In this document: in pieces, positions 10,101 to 20,700 of the stretch
Layout of the letters: every line of letters begins with the position of its first letter
Numbering within the stretch: position 1 is the first letter of the stretch
Source: Saturnia japonica
Taxonomy: Eukaryota > Arthropoda > Insecta > Lepidoptera > Saturniidae
Assembly (NCBI GenBank): GCA_033032175.1
Contig: CM065325.1
Coordinates: forward strand, 9,204,930-9,268,929
DNA: 64,000 nt
Direction: 5' to 3'
Translations under genes and position numbers: made by a program
The notes under the pieces: model-generated
The model's input: the letters and a program-made list of their open reading frames with translations, nothing else
What the model was told of the DNA's origin: nothing
Database searches by the model: none

Positions 10101-12618
10101 TCCAGAATATCGGGATCATTGTATTTTCTTCATCGGGATTACTTGGATACAGTGAAGCGTTGAGGCAAGCTTGTCCGTTGCATGGCCGCAAGCTAAAGAA
10201 CACTGTAGCCCTGATTTTCTGCATCCACAGCGGGAACCACAACCATTTTTGCAATTGCAAAATATTACGTTTAGTAGTTCGGCTGGTGCTGGAGGTAATA
10301 ACGTTCATATGGGCTCCAGGATTTCATTTTCAAGCATCCAGCCCCATTCTTGAGGTTCTAAGTCCTTCCCTAACCACGTTTGAATCTGGTAGTAGACACG
10401 TTTTGTCTGTCGAATGTCGTGTTAACTTAAAATAAAACTAAAATATAATCCAGAATTAATAATATTTTATACTTAAATAGTTAAATATGAATAATTATAT
10501 ATAAATAATCAAGTTACTTACTTTAATTAAATATAAATAATTAATAGTTAGTACATAAATAATAGGCATTGTTTAATAATTATAATTTCCAAGTAAATAA
10601 TTGACTTTATAACGTACTGATAACCATAACTCACGCTTGACCTTGCATTAGGCCGTATATGACTGTACGATGTGCACTCTTCGCACTCTACCTTCAAAAC
10701 GGTTGGTTGTATGAAAAAAAGTTTAAACAAAAGTTGTAGGGAATTTTATAGCCTACAACTTTTATAATAAATGCAAATCTCATTTAACCGATAGGAAGCC
10801 AGATATTCGCGAAAAACCGATTTTTGTGACCTTTGACCTTGAATATCTTGAGACGCGGACACGATAACGATTGTGACTTTTGAGACAACATTTAGAATGA
10901 CAAAACAAAGGTTCATACCAATTTGCAGCTTATTATCTTTCATTCCGAGGTGAAAGCCCTAATATGACTGGGCTATATTTGTAAGTTCAATGAAACAAAA
11001 ATTATTTGTATGCAATAAAAAAGTTTATTGTTTATTATTAGCATATGAATTGGAGAATTATTTGGAAAAGATGATGTTATCCAAATGATGACCGTTACGT
11101 TGCTGGCACTCTTCTAAACGGAAACGAAGATTGGCGATAACACGTTGACACAGCTATCGATATTGCTGCCATTTCTGACCTGATGTTTTGCTTTAACTGG
11201 GTTAGATTCGTCGGATTGTTTTGATAAACCTTACTTTTAAGGTATCCCCATGCAAAATAGTCAAGCGGGCTAAGGTCGGGGCTTCTGGGAGGCCAGTTGA
11301 TGGTACCCCTTCGCGAAATGTCTTTTTTAGGGAATAATTCGTTAACAACTTCCATTGAGTAATTTGAGGTATGGCAAGTGGCCCCAACTTGCTGGAACCA
11401 CGTTCATGAGTTGAAACCTGCAAACTCCTGCAACTCTGGGACCAAAAAATTTCGCAACATATCGCAATAACGGTCACTATTCACATTAATTGCTCGGCCT
11501 CGTTGATCTTCATGAAAATAAGGACCAATTATGCCTTTAGCAGACATAGCGGCCCAAACAACGACCTTTGGGCTATGCAGGGGTCGTTCATGCTTTCGTC
11601 TCGGATTCTCTACTGCCCAGTACCGACAATTCTGCTTATTAACATGACCATTCAGGTGAAAATTTGCTTCGTCACTGAACAGTATGTTGTTAAAGTTGTT
11701 AAATCGCTGCAGCATTTCGTTCGCAAAATTCAGTCGATTAGCATAGTCCGTATCCTTCAATTCTTGAACCAATTGAATTTTATAGGCTTTTAGATGTAAG
11801 TCTTTCTTTAAAATCGAATGTAAAGACGATTTTTTGATGTTCAACGCTTGGCTTCGCTTTCGGATGGATAAAGACGGATTTTGACGAACCGACGCCTCAA
11901 CTTCTTCAATTGTTTCTTCATCGCAAACTGAACGAGGACGACCAGAGTTTTGAATTTTAACTGTCGCACCTGTATTCTCGAACATCCTGATCCATTTCCT
12001 AATGCTATCGTCACTTGGCGCGTGGCGTGTACGATATTCCGCACGATAGAGACGTTGAGCAGTCACTATTGAATCACCATTACGATAATACGCTCGTACG
12101 CAAAATGCGCGATGCGTCCCCGAGTACTGTTCCATCGTGACTAAAACTCCACAAAATGGCGGACGCCTCGAACCCCTCCCCGCACCTTTTAGACGCCCAG
12201 TTTCGAATATGGCGCGAAAACAAATACCCGATACCCTTTCTGGACACCTTGTATAACAAATTATTCAGATATATTTGGTCTTCGAATTGTACTGAATTCT
12301 CCTTAGTAACGCTCCATCAATAGCTGTCTCCGTAGTCAAATGTAAATGCTTTTTCATATTGAATATCAAACGTGATTGCTATATTGTTTTTCAAAGGGTC
12401 CCGGACAACAATGCACGGAAAAAATGGAGTATGATGTGTACGGACAAAAATGCGCTCCAGGTCTCTATTGCAACAAACCAATGAGCAAGTGCCAAGGCGT
12501 AGAGTATATCATCGACAGCAAAGAACAATACCTTGTAAACCCAAATACCTACTCTCTGGAAAGGAATGCAATTAAGGAGCGCGCAACTGACAATTTTTTG
12601 GATGCGATCAGAAACTAA
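7019..12618 (+). CDS. Neuroparsin-like / IGFBP-N-type secreted cysteine-rich protein, 3 exons
   Basis: Exons 7019-7134, 7413-7566 and 12397-12618 join in frame to 163 aa. Donors are GA|GTAAGT and AGG|GTAATA; acceptors are TTACAG and TTCAAAG. The N-terminus MHPVVYVLLIASATCFA is a signal peptide, so the product is secreted. The mature part holds ten cysteines: CPVC, two spaced Cys, then VCGGRLDCYRGPGQQC and KCAPGLYC. The CGxxxC...GPGxxC and CAPGLYC blocks are hallmarks of insect neuroparsins, related to the N-terminal domain of IGF-binding proteins. Neuroparsins are neurohormones linked to reproduction and insulin-like signalling. Classical members have 12 cysteines and end soon after the last Cys; this one has fewer and a tail of about 45 residues. 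Intron 2 is 4.8 kb, mostly transposons. An IGFBP-domain venom-type protein is the alternative. Confidence 0.7.
7413..7566 (+). CDS. Neuroparsin-like gene, exon 2
   Basis: Starts after TTTTCTTACAG and encodes the first six mature cysteines, ending with VCGGRLDCYR. The donor AGG|GTAATA lies exactly on a codon boundary. Confidence 0.75.
7660..7890. repeat. Dispersed repeat (CTGGCTGATCTCG family)
   Basis: The phrase CACTGGCTGATCTCGA...CAAACAAAG recurs in degenerate form near 19460-19490 (CACTGGCTGATCCCGAAACG) and 53026-53056 (CATTGGCTGATCCCGAATCG). It is an old interspersed family of unknown class. Confidence 0.45.
7892..8014. repeat. Palindrome with G25 and C14 tracts
   Basis: GCAGCCGATTTTTGCTGC followed by 25 G (7910-7934) mirrors 14 C (7983-7996) followed by GCACAAAAAATTGGCTGC. 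The whole can fold as a hairpin with a G:C stem and about a 48-base loop. The G-run is also a G-quadruplex candidate. It may be the termini of a small foldback or MITE. Unequal run lengths could be real or assembly error. Confidence 0.7.
8130..9192 (+). mobile_element. Mariner element, internally deleted
   Basis: Inverted ends GGTCTTTACCTATGAAATTG at 8130 and its reverse complement ending at 9192 are nearly identical over about 28 bp and flanked by TA (8128-8129, 9193-9194). At 1063 bp it is shorter than the usual 1.3 kb of mariners, because the transposase has lost a central block. It sits in intron 2 of the neuroparsin-like gene in the same orientation. Confidence 0.85.
8316..9212 (+). pseudogene. 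Mariner transposase remnant
   Basis: The reading frame opens MDTLKIRVIMEYEYRRGSNA, the helix-turn-helix end of mariner transposases. It stops at a TAA at 8487-8489 and continues after it in a shifted frame with PRGRPKT. The first catalytic aspartate is present in VTCDEKWILFDN (about 8758-8793). The sequence then jumps from SSAGVIHHD to LAPTDYYFFQNLD. The segment with the second aspartate (the DNARPH region of mariners) is therefore missing while the third-aspartate motif remains. With a stop and a deletion it cannot make active transposase. Confidence 0.85.
9297..10975. mobile_element. Foldback element with about 560-bp inverted arms
   Basis: Left arm 9297-9861 and right arm 10422-10975 are near-identical inverted repeats ending in TAGCCCAGTCATATTAG. 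The flanks TAT (9294-9296) and TAT (10976-10978) read as a 3-bp target duplication; removing one copy and the element restores the uninterrupted host terminal repeat GGGTATTTG. A central 560-bp core carries a degenerate cysteine-rich coding remnant. There is no recognisable transposase, so it is probably non-autonomous. The transposon class is uncertain. Confidence 0.85.
10180..10400 (-). pseudogene. Cysteine-rich (CXC/tesmin-like) coding remnant in foldback core
   Basis: Read on the minus strand the core gives YYQIQTWLGKDLEPQEWGWM, a stop, and then, within the same stretch, CNCKNGCGSRCGCRKSGLQC followed by SLACG. The spacing CxCxxxCxxxCxCxxxxxxC resembles CXC (tesmin/TSO1-like) cysteine arrays. 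I recall such a C-terminal module from unclassified large arthropod ORFs, some probably transposon-borne. Stops and frameshifts show it is dead. Assignment to a specific family is inference. Confidence 0.5.
11058..12135 (-). pseudogene. Mariner-superfamily transposase, inactivated
   Basis: Starts MEQYSGTHRAFCVRAYYRNG with two helix-turn-helix regions. The first catalytic Asp is D155 in ILFSDEANFHLNG. The position of the second is valine 250 (codon 11386-11388, context FQQVGATCH, normally QQDGA in this family). The third is D292 in SPDLSPLDYFAWG. The spacing of 41 residues from position 250 to D292 suggests the DD41D (rosa-like) group. There is an in-frame TGA at codon 244 (11404-11406) and a frameshift near 11160; after it a second frame continues to the stop at 11058-11060. 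Three independent lesions mean no activity. Confidence 0.85.
12397..12618 (+). CDS. Neuroparsin-like gene, exon 3
   Basis: Begins GPGQQC after the acceptor TTTTTCAAAG, carries the last four cysteines (QQC, QKC, LYC, SKC), and then a tail without cysteines ending FLDAIRN and TAA. The tail is rich in charged residues and has no further domain. Confidence 0.75.
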   Translation, partial: GPGQQCTEKMEYDVYGQKCAPGLYCNKPMSKCQGVEYIIDSKEQYLVNPNTYSLERNAIKERATDNFLDAIRN

Positions 12619-15600
12619 AATCAATACCTGTACTTATAATAATGTTATGATTATGACTCTGTTAATGCTGAATTAGAGCTTCTGTAAAAACTGTTTGATC
12701 TCAAAATTCTAGTCGATATTAATGTATAATACATTCCAAAGGATGATCTCCTTATATTTAGGGTAATATTATCTATTTTTATTATTTATTAAACTATACA
12801 CAGTTATATCATCGAGTATTATTTATATGATATAGATTTTTCTGAAATCTTTGATATAACAATTGTTTTCCCACTAGACAATATTACTTACCTAGATATT
12901 GATATCGTGAGCTTAGATATATTTACTTCACTGACGAATCTTTTCAGTTCAAAAGCGGACAAGTTCCAGAATCTGATAGCACCAGATTTAGGGAAGGCCT
13001 AATAATCGAGTCGAATCGAGTGTTTTTATAAGTTCAAATGTTACCAGTGTTGACACAGAAAAAGTTCACATTGACGAAGTATTAAACATCTTTAAATAAC
13101 GTATAGGATCTACAAATTGACAAGTGCGAATATATTGTACAATAAAAATGTAAACGATCTGACAGCTGTCATGTTAATTAAACAGATGGTACCTACCTCA
13201 TTCATCTTAGTTGAATATAAAGTTTGATTGAAATCATTTTATTTAGAAAACATTAATTTTAACTATTCGTAAATAGCGGAGCTTAAAAATGATATTCGAA
13301 TCATTAATTATGATAAAGAATCAAGGGAGATGTGCCTATGACAGAAAAAACGGCTTTTGGTAATATCATTTATAGAGATGCAAAATTACCTGGGTCCTCC
13401 ACTTTCACACCCAACTTTTAAATTCAACCCTAATACCGTTACTGGTAGGACAGAAAGAGGGTGTAAATTTAGTAAGCCCCGTTAGCGAGAAGCGCTAAAA
13501 GCGTTCGACCGAAATGGCAAACCCTATAATCATAAAAATTAGCATTTTTTATGGACTTATTTTAAAACACAAGCTTTTAAAGTGCACAATTAAAATTAGA
13601 TAAAATATAAAATTGAAAGGAACTAATAAAAAAAGTACAGCATAATCTTGATATGCTATACTCTGACGTCTCTGACTACACTCTCAATTATTTAATGTTT
13701 AATCTGTAAAAAAATTAAAATTAAAAACAGTTTTATACTATAATTTATTTCAAGAAATATAACATGAATATTTTATAATACTATAACAAAAATATACAAT
13801 GTCTGAGCGGTAAAGAGCTTGGCTCGGTATCATGTAATAAAAAACACATAAGTAGGTAAGTTTCAAAAGTAAAAAGTTACATAGGTTTTTAGCTTTTGGT
13901 TACAATCTCACCTGATGTTAAGTGGAAATGTGCCCTATCTCTTTTACCAATAAGCATATTATTTTATAAACTTTTTGCCATCCAATTCAAAAATAATCAT
14001 AGGATAATTTTATTTTTCTCACTGATATAAATAGTACTATCAAAAATAACGTCGGAGTTAATAATATCTTTAAAAGTATTACAATGCACTAAAAAAGTTA
14101 ACAATACTACAGTCTTATATAACTTCGTACCTTAATATATTTTATTATATTTAGGGACTTATTTTGCACCCTAAAAGATAATTGATATCTTCATTCTACG
14201 GTTCTACACAACACAAATGCGTTCCGGTCCTTAAATCAACTGAAAATTTGTGACTCCTACTATAGTTTACATTTAGTTGCACACATTGACTCTTTGTATA
14301 TAATACTAGCTAAACCCGGCCAGGCTTCGCTGTGGCACAGCTCAGTCTGATATCAAAGAATTAATTAAATAAAGGTATTCTAATGTACATAGATAGAAAA
14401 AACATCATTCATTTTAATACCCTAATAGGCTCGTTGTTGAAATCAAAAGCATTAGCATATTTGAAAAAAATGTTTGAACGTAGTAAATAACGAAAAAATG
14501 TGATAAATATTATACTGATTTGTCAGACATATTTATTTTTATTTCAACACCCCGAAAAACTTTGAATATTCCGTAGTGGGAACTTCAGGACAAAAGTATA
14601 TAAAAACTAGGGATTTAACGACACGATACCGATTATTGTAGTGAATAATCAGAGATACCAATATCGAAAGTTTAGTAATAAATAAATATTGAATTATGTA
14701 TAAGCTACTACTACACATGTTCGTACAAGTTTTTTCGGGTGATAACCTTTTTTAATGATAAGTAAGTATTATATATTAAATTCTTAACAGAAACCCAGCA
14801 TTAAACAGAGTACCTATTTGATGTCAAATGAAAATTAATAATAAATAGGCTCAAAATAATAGAACGTTCAATAGAGACGGCAATACAACCTAGCACCACG
14901 CTCGGCTCTCCTGCCTACTACGAAGGGTAAACGTCGCTTAGTGTGCTTATCAAATTGTTAGATATCGGTTGGCAAATAATCATCGATCTCGATATATCGT
15001 ATCGGTATAGTTACATCCCTAATAAAAGCAGTCTTCTAAAGAAAGGCAACGTTTTGTAAAAAATTACAATTGAAAGCATCAACTACTTTTCTAATTTTGC
15101 TAACACAAACATATGGAAGCTGATTTTGACGTGACGTCTTATAATTCGATGGAGCCGGCTGCACGTACAAAAAACATGACTCATGCGGCTTTACCTCGCT
15201 CTGAGGCGTTCCATTTAAGGCTTGAAGTGTAAGCGAGAGCGCGGAACGAGCGACAAAGAGGCACAATCGGCCTCCGCGTTCGGCAGCGTTCGACATATGT
15301 CTCTCTCCTACTTGAGTGACCGATGCGTCCGCGTGGACAGCTGCTATACAATCATACATTTACATGTTTTTGTCAAGTATGAAGTGCAGTGGAAAGTGAA
15401 TGTGGTGTCAATTTTTTATAGCAACGATAATTGCGGCGATAAAGTTAAATCATTCTTTCGATATTATTTGAAAAATGATACCATTCCATCAGTATTTTCT
15501 TATGACGTTGTCACGTTCAACTATCGTCAGTAAACCGACTTTACAGACAACCGATTTTTTTATATAAAATACGAGATATTTTAATAGCACTAAATAAGAA

Positions 15601-16500
15601 AAGTACCGGTCTTTCTCTAGTGCAGCGGTAATAAATAGATGATTCTAGAGGGCACATTCCTGACTGATATGTTCCCTAATATTGTGTTCATAACTTTTAT
15701 TCTAATTTACACATATTTTAAAGGAAAAAGAGAACTTGTCAAAATGTTGTTCTGTATTTTAAATATAATGTAACTATAGTGCGCTATTCAATCTCACGGA
15801 GTAAATTGACAATCACTAATGTCAAAGTTATTCATTTATTTGAATCGTAAGATTTTGAATAATTATTCAGGTATTCTAACTAAGGGTTTTAATTTATTAA
15901 TGAAAATATATAGTATTATTCAAACTAACCCGATAATTTACTATTATCATTTCATAATTCAGGAAATAATTAAATGTACATATTGCGAATTACTTACAAA
16001 AAAGCTACAAAAAAATATTGCATCCATTGGCCTAAGACAGATGAGATATTTTTCAGAAAAACTTACATATGGGATTAAAAAACGCACTTTAGTAAGAACA
16101 AATTAAGAAATAAATTTATTACTATACTGATTAATAGAATTACTAATAATACTAATAAATTGAATTTATTCATTCGCCCAGAGAAAATATAATATAGTTT
16201 AAAAAAATTCTAATAGCACTTTATACTTATAACTACCTCAGTAAGCCAAACCATATTATTATACTTATTATTTTTTTATTAACCTTCGCTTACCCTGATT
16301 AATGTTTTCTAAACTAGAGCCATCTTCGTAAGAGGTCTTAGCAATATTTTTGGTACAAAAAAATCATATCACAATCAATATAATAGCAACATCCTTGTTA
16401 TTAAAAAATTTAAATTCATATTTATAAAGTATTTGATACTTAAATTAATAATTAATTAATTAATAATGTATGATGAACGATAATCTCTCGTGATAAACTG
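12619..16500. other. Intergenic stretch, no gene recognised
   Basis: Mostly AT-rich. CpG-richer repeat-like patches occur at 13800-13960 and 15170-15350. A lepidopteran repeat-tail motif (CTAGCTAAACCCGGCCAGGC) lies near 14308. The ORFs of 95-107 codons here have no recognisable domains or splice context. Confidence 0.45.
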
Positions 16501-16512
16501 AGCGTACTATTT

Positions 16513-16640
16513 CTTTTTTTTTTATTGACACCGCTGAATACATCTATTAAAACCCAATAAAACTTTGCTCGATCTGGGAATTGAACCTAGGACTACGAGC
16601 AAAGTATTCGTGTTTTGGACCACTAGGCTAATAAGGCAGT
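16513..16640 (-). mobile_element. tRNA-derived SINE fragment
   Basis: On the minus strand TAGCCTAGTGGTCC (A-box-like) is followed by CCTAGGTTCAATTCCCAG (B-box-like), then CGAGCAAAGTTTTATTGGG. A sister copy lies on the plus strand at 58149-58420. The internal pol III promoter boxes and shared body mark a SINE family. Confidence 0.75.
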
Positions 16641-17290
16641 TATGAACTATAATTAAAGCAATAAACTCTACATCAGATTTTTTAAATATAAACTACACCA
16701 CTTTGTAAACTTTATCCGTGCGAAGCTGGGGCGAGTCGCTAGTGTTCTATAAACCTAATTCCTACTTTGTTGATCAAATGTTGCCAAATTTAATGAATGT
16801 AACGAGATTAGTTTATTATTATAGAAATATTTTAGAGAACAAATGGCACCTTTTAAGAATAGAGAATATAATATAAAATGGCACTTTAGGTAATATAGAG
16901 ATGAAAAATGAAAATCACAGGAGAAAATAAAGTCATGAGTATTCTGGCAACACTGTCAGGAATTTAAAAACATTTCAAAATTTGTTTTAAAATATCACCA
17001 ATATAAAAATTTCTTATATAATTTGGAAAACCCTTACTTTAAATACACTAGATTAATATCACAAAATTGCAAAGTGATTATTAGTTGTTAAAAATATTAA
17101 TCGACTTTAGACATGTAAAAAATACTAGAAAATCCTTTGTGGTCCTTTGTAACGAAAAAATGCTTTCGAAATATGTTATCACTTAAAAATAGTTTTATCA
17201 GCCCCGAAAATCGCTTGACCGAAAAATGGTTCGAAGTTAATCTCTTGCTCTCCATCTAGTTTCATAGCCACTTACAGCCAAATCAGATTG

Positions 17291-17421
17291 GAGACCTTTT
17301 TGCGTTTGTAGTAGTGTACACGTATAGATAGTTTGTGAAGCACGTGGTAACTAGCGCAAAATGATTTGTTCCGGTTTCAGTCACTGTGTGTATTACATTA
17401 CTACAAACGCAAAAATGTCTC
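17291..17421. repeat. 28-bp hairpin arms in probable 3' UTR of the helicase gene
   Basis: 17291-17318 and 17394-17421 are inverted copies matching at 26 of 28 bases, separated by 75 bases. It starts about 70 bases downstream of the helicase stop codon on the minus strand, so it is probably transcribed in the 3' UTR. Confidence 0.6.
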
Positions 17422-17491
17422 TAGTCTCATTTACCTATACATGCTTTACACTTTTTCAGTTTTATATCGACAATGCCTAAGTCGATGCGAT

Positions 17492-17746
17492 CTAATGACG
17501 CTTCTTTTTATTACTTATCTTGTCTTGAAGTACACGACTGAGTCGACATTTATCGAACCTAACGCGGGCCACTTCAATGAGCAGTTTCGAATCACGATCC
17601 ATTTGTTCGTTTTCTTGACCGAAGTAAGTTTTAAATTCCCTGCATCGATCCATGTATACACGCCATTTTATGTCTCTTTTTAGGCATGACTCGTTGCCAA
17701 CTATAATAAGCTTGGACTTTGCTCTCGTAATTGTGACATTGTACCT
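17492..17746 (-). CDS. MOV10-like helicase, exon 19 (last; motif VI)
   Basis: After CAATTTCAG the exon opens RYNVTITRAKSKLIIVGN, the arginine-finger motif VI of SF1 helicases. It ends in a basic C-terminus (KISNKKKRH, stop). Residues 814-897. Confidence 0.9.
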   Translation of the reverse strand, partial: RYNVTITRAKSKLIIVGNESCLKRDIKWRVYMDRCREFKTYFGQENEQMDRDSKLLIEVARVRFDKCRLSRVLQDKISNKKKRH

Positions 17747-20700
17747 CTGAAATTGAGTGATTAATTTATTACATAAGAGCACATTAAATAAATCAAAGAT
17801 ATTTTATTTCATTTAACCCCTAAGAAGACACTTATGAATATTTGACACTATTGTCGTCTCAGAAAACCGGTAAAAAACGCGATCGGGTATATAAACATTT
17901 TTCTATTGCCTTTTTTGTAGAATTTATATTGTTTACAGGTATTATCATTATCAGTGGTTGTACAGAGAGGTAATCATTTCCAAATATTACCATTATTCAC
18001 GTAATGATCCACCGTTTCGCCAATAAAACCGGCTTTACATGATTCTTGAACTCACTATCCATAAATAAATGTTGTAATGCAGTATTGCTGTGAAACTTTT
18101 ATTTTGTAGTTACCATAATCACTACGAGGTTGCTCGTTACGTCTTAATTGATGATTTATTTTCTATTGTGTCCATAGTTTTAGTTTGTATTAAACGGAGT
18201 ATTTTTTTAATATGTAATGCGTTGAATGCAATAGTACGATAATAAATTTAATGATAGTCGTGTTTAGAAATGACTCGCGCTCTCTGTACGTCCACTAAAA
18301 CAATAATATTATTATTCTAAACATTATTTACACAGTTAAAAAAAAAGCAATGGACACGAGCGAGTTTCTTGCCGACTTTTCGCGATGTCCGATTTTCCGA
18401 ACCGGTGATAGTGTTTAAACGTTTATAAAAACCTTCCTAAGGGACTAAACTAAATAAGTATATGTATAATAAATAACATTATGAAGCTGTAGTGATATTT
18501 TTTTCTGTTTTAATGTGCTAATCTCTGCAGCTACCAGTCAGCTTTAGATAAATATTTTTGCTTTTTATAGCCTCTGCTAACTTCATGCTATGATCCTAAG
18601 GACCGTAAGGTTTTGAAATCTGGCAAAGTATTGGCAAGCGCAGGAAGTGAGATCAACGGTATGCTACACAGATGCGTTGTCGGAAGCGCAGTGGAGAATT
18701 CATGGATTAAATTTAAAACGGGTGAGACAGTGGGACGTAATTAGTATCTATAGTATATAGGAAGATAGCAAAGGTTACGATTTAAAAAACTTAAATTATA
18801 AAAAATTTCTAAAACCAGTCTTACTTTGTCATCAACGAGAAACCCGAGTCCATATTTAGCGTCATAGTCCAAGAGTCTACTGTTCGCGCGAACCGTTGAT
18901 ACAAGAATAACACGTTTTTCTTTCCCTTGGAACGCTTCAACGGTGCCAGCTTCCACTTTATCGTAGCCTTGTTCATTAAGCCAATTTTTCATTTTGTAAA
19001 CCTAAAACATTTAAAGTTTTACAATGTTTTCATTCAAGGTCTATTTTAGTTAGATGCGATAATACTAGAAATCAAAAAACTCACCTGTCTGATATAGGGC
19101 GCAATAACACCGATGTCGTCGGCCGATACGCCATGAGTTTCAATCAATGCCTTCACGTACCGCTGCACCATTTCAAGTTCTTTTTCATTGAAATAACTGA
19201 GAAATGTATCAACAGAACATGATAGTTTAAAAATTAATCTAAACTAACTTAAAACCCTAAACTAAGTAAACCAACGAAATGAAAACTAACAAAAATTTTA
19301 AAACAAGTCAGTTTTCATTTTGTTTTTTATAGTAAGTAGCACGTTATTCTGACTACACTGTGCCTGGCGGTACATTAAAAATAAAAAAAACAACGACGGC
19401 TATCCATAGACTGCTAATCCATCGACGATCTGTAAGCATTTCGACAGTTGAATACCCACACTGGCTGATCCCGAAACGCTACAAACCAAAACATGGTTTA
19501 TTGCCATATGCATGAATAGTCGCGACCCAGTCGGATATACATCCCTACCACCTAGCTTGATGATTGAATATAAACCGGCTGATCTTAAGCTTAACCGTGG
19601 CGAAAAGGCGGATTCCGATTTCGACCGTTGGTGTGAACGGACGTGTCCGCTCGCGCTCTCGATCGCTATCTGAATTTATCTACATTGCTGCTTGAACTAG
19701 TTTACGACTTGTTTACTTCTGATCCACGGACCCGGTCCTAGGCCTGCCGGTTCAGAGTACACGGTCTAAAGCTAGTTTTTTAAGCTTTCTATATTCATAT
19801 CGCGTTGTTTAGTTGGACGGTGTTATTGTTGTGTGGTGGGTATTTCGGTACTCGTCTCGCGCATAGCGCCGTCTCGCTCGCACGTTTCCTGTAGCGCTCC
19901 GGTGCACACGGAAAACCGTAATTTTCAGTACGACAACAAACGCGCTTTTCAGCGCGAATCTGTGTCCAAACGCACAAATCCACGCTTAGTGGTCGCTTGT
20001 CGGATACCCAGCGGTGTTAACGAAGACAAGCGAGGCGTGCCCCGAGCGCTCACCGGTTACCTCCTTCTGAGGTAAACGGTAACTCAGACGGGCCTGGGAA
20101 TCTTAGCCTTTGCCTTTTTGCATAGTTAAGCCCCAGGTGTCTCCTACCCAACCCTTCCTATCCTTACCATTCCATCCTCGTGGTTGTTTGGGCGGAGCTG
20201 CGGTTTTACCGGTCTGCGTCCTCTGCCACGAGACTGCTAGGGACTCCCCTAGGGAAACGATAGGTCCTTTTCCTGCGCGTCATTGCACTTCGACCGCAGG
20301 TCTCATTGCTCCGGGCTCGGATAGCCCGTTAAACTCATTTGGCGTACCCCCCTGCCCTCCAGGCAGAGAAGTTTTTTAAATTCACTCCCCCGCCCTCCCA
20401 ACCGCCACCGGGATGGCGAAAGAAATAACAGTACACGAATATGAGCTACATAAGGTCTTAACTTTATGAAGCTCCGAGTCCCTGACTTGTACGCCGAGTA
20501 CACAGCCACACTCGAAGTAACTCCCGGTGCGACTTATGAGTTAGTCGACTCCGCCCTCCGCCGCTGCACCCACCGCCGCCGCACCCACCGCCGCCACGAC
20601 GTACAGAAATCCCGCCGTGCCTACACCTGAGGACATTCTGTCCAACGGCCATGGTGCGCGCCGCCCCTCCAGCCCTAACTCGCGAAACTCCAACCATCGC

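Larger units (their letters stand above)
9269..12251 (-). mobile_element. DD41D-type mariner relative carrying a nested foldback insertion
   Basis: Perfect terminal inverted repeats of 28 bp (CAAGGTGTCCAGAAAGGGTA... at 9269-9296; reverse complement at 12224-12251), flanked by TA at 9267-9268 and 12252-12253. The transposase lies on the minus strand near the right end. Immediately inside the left repeat a second element (9297-10975) has inserted; without it this element is about 1.3 kb, the normal size for the superfamily. Confidence 0.9.

Noticed and set aside
15036..15533. ORFs of 103 and 107 codons on opposite strands
   Set aside because: They overlap in a CpG-rich repeat-like patch, have no domain and no splice context.
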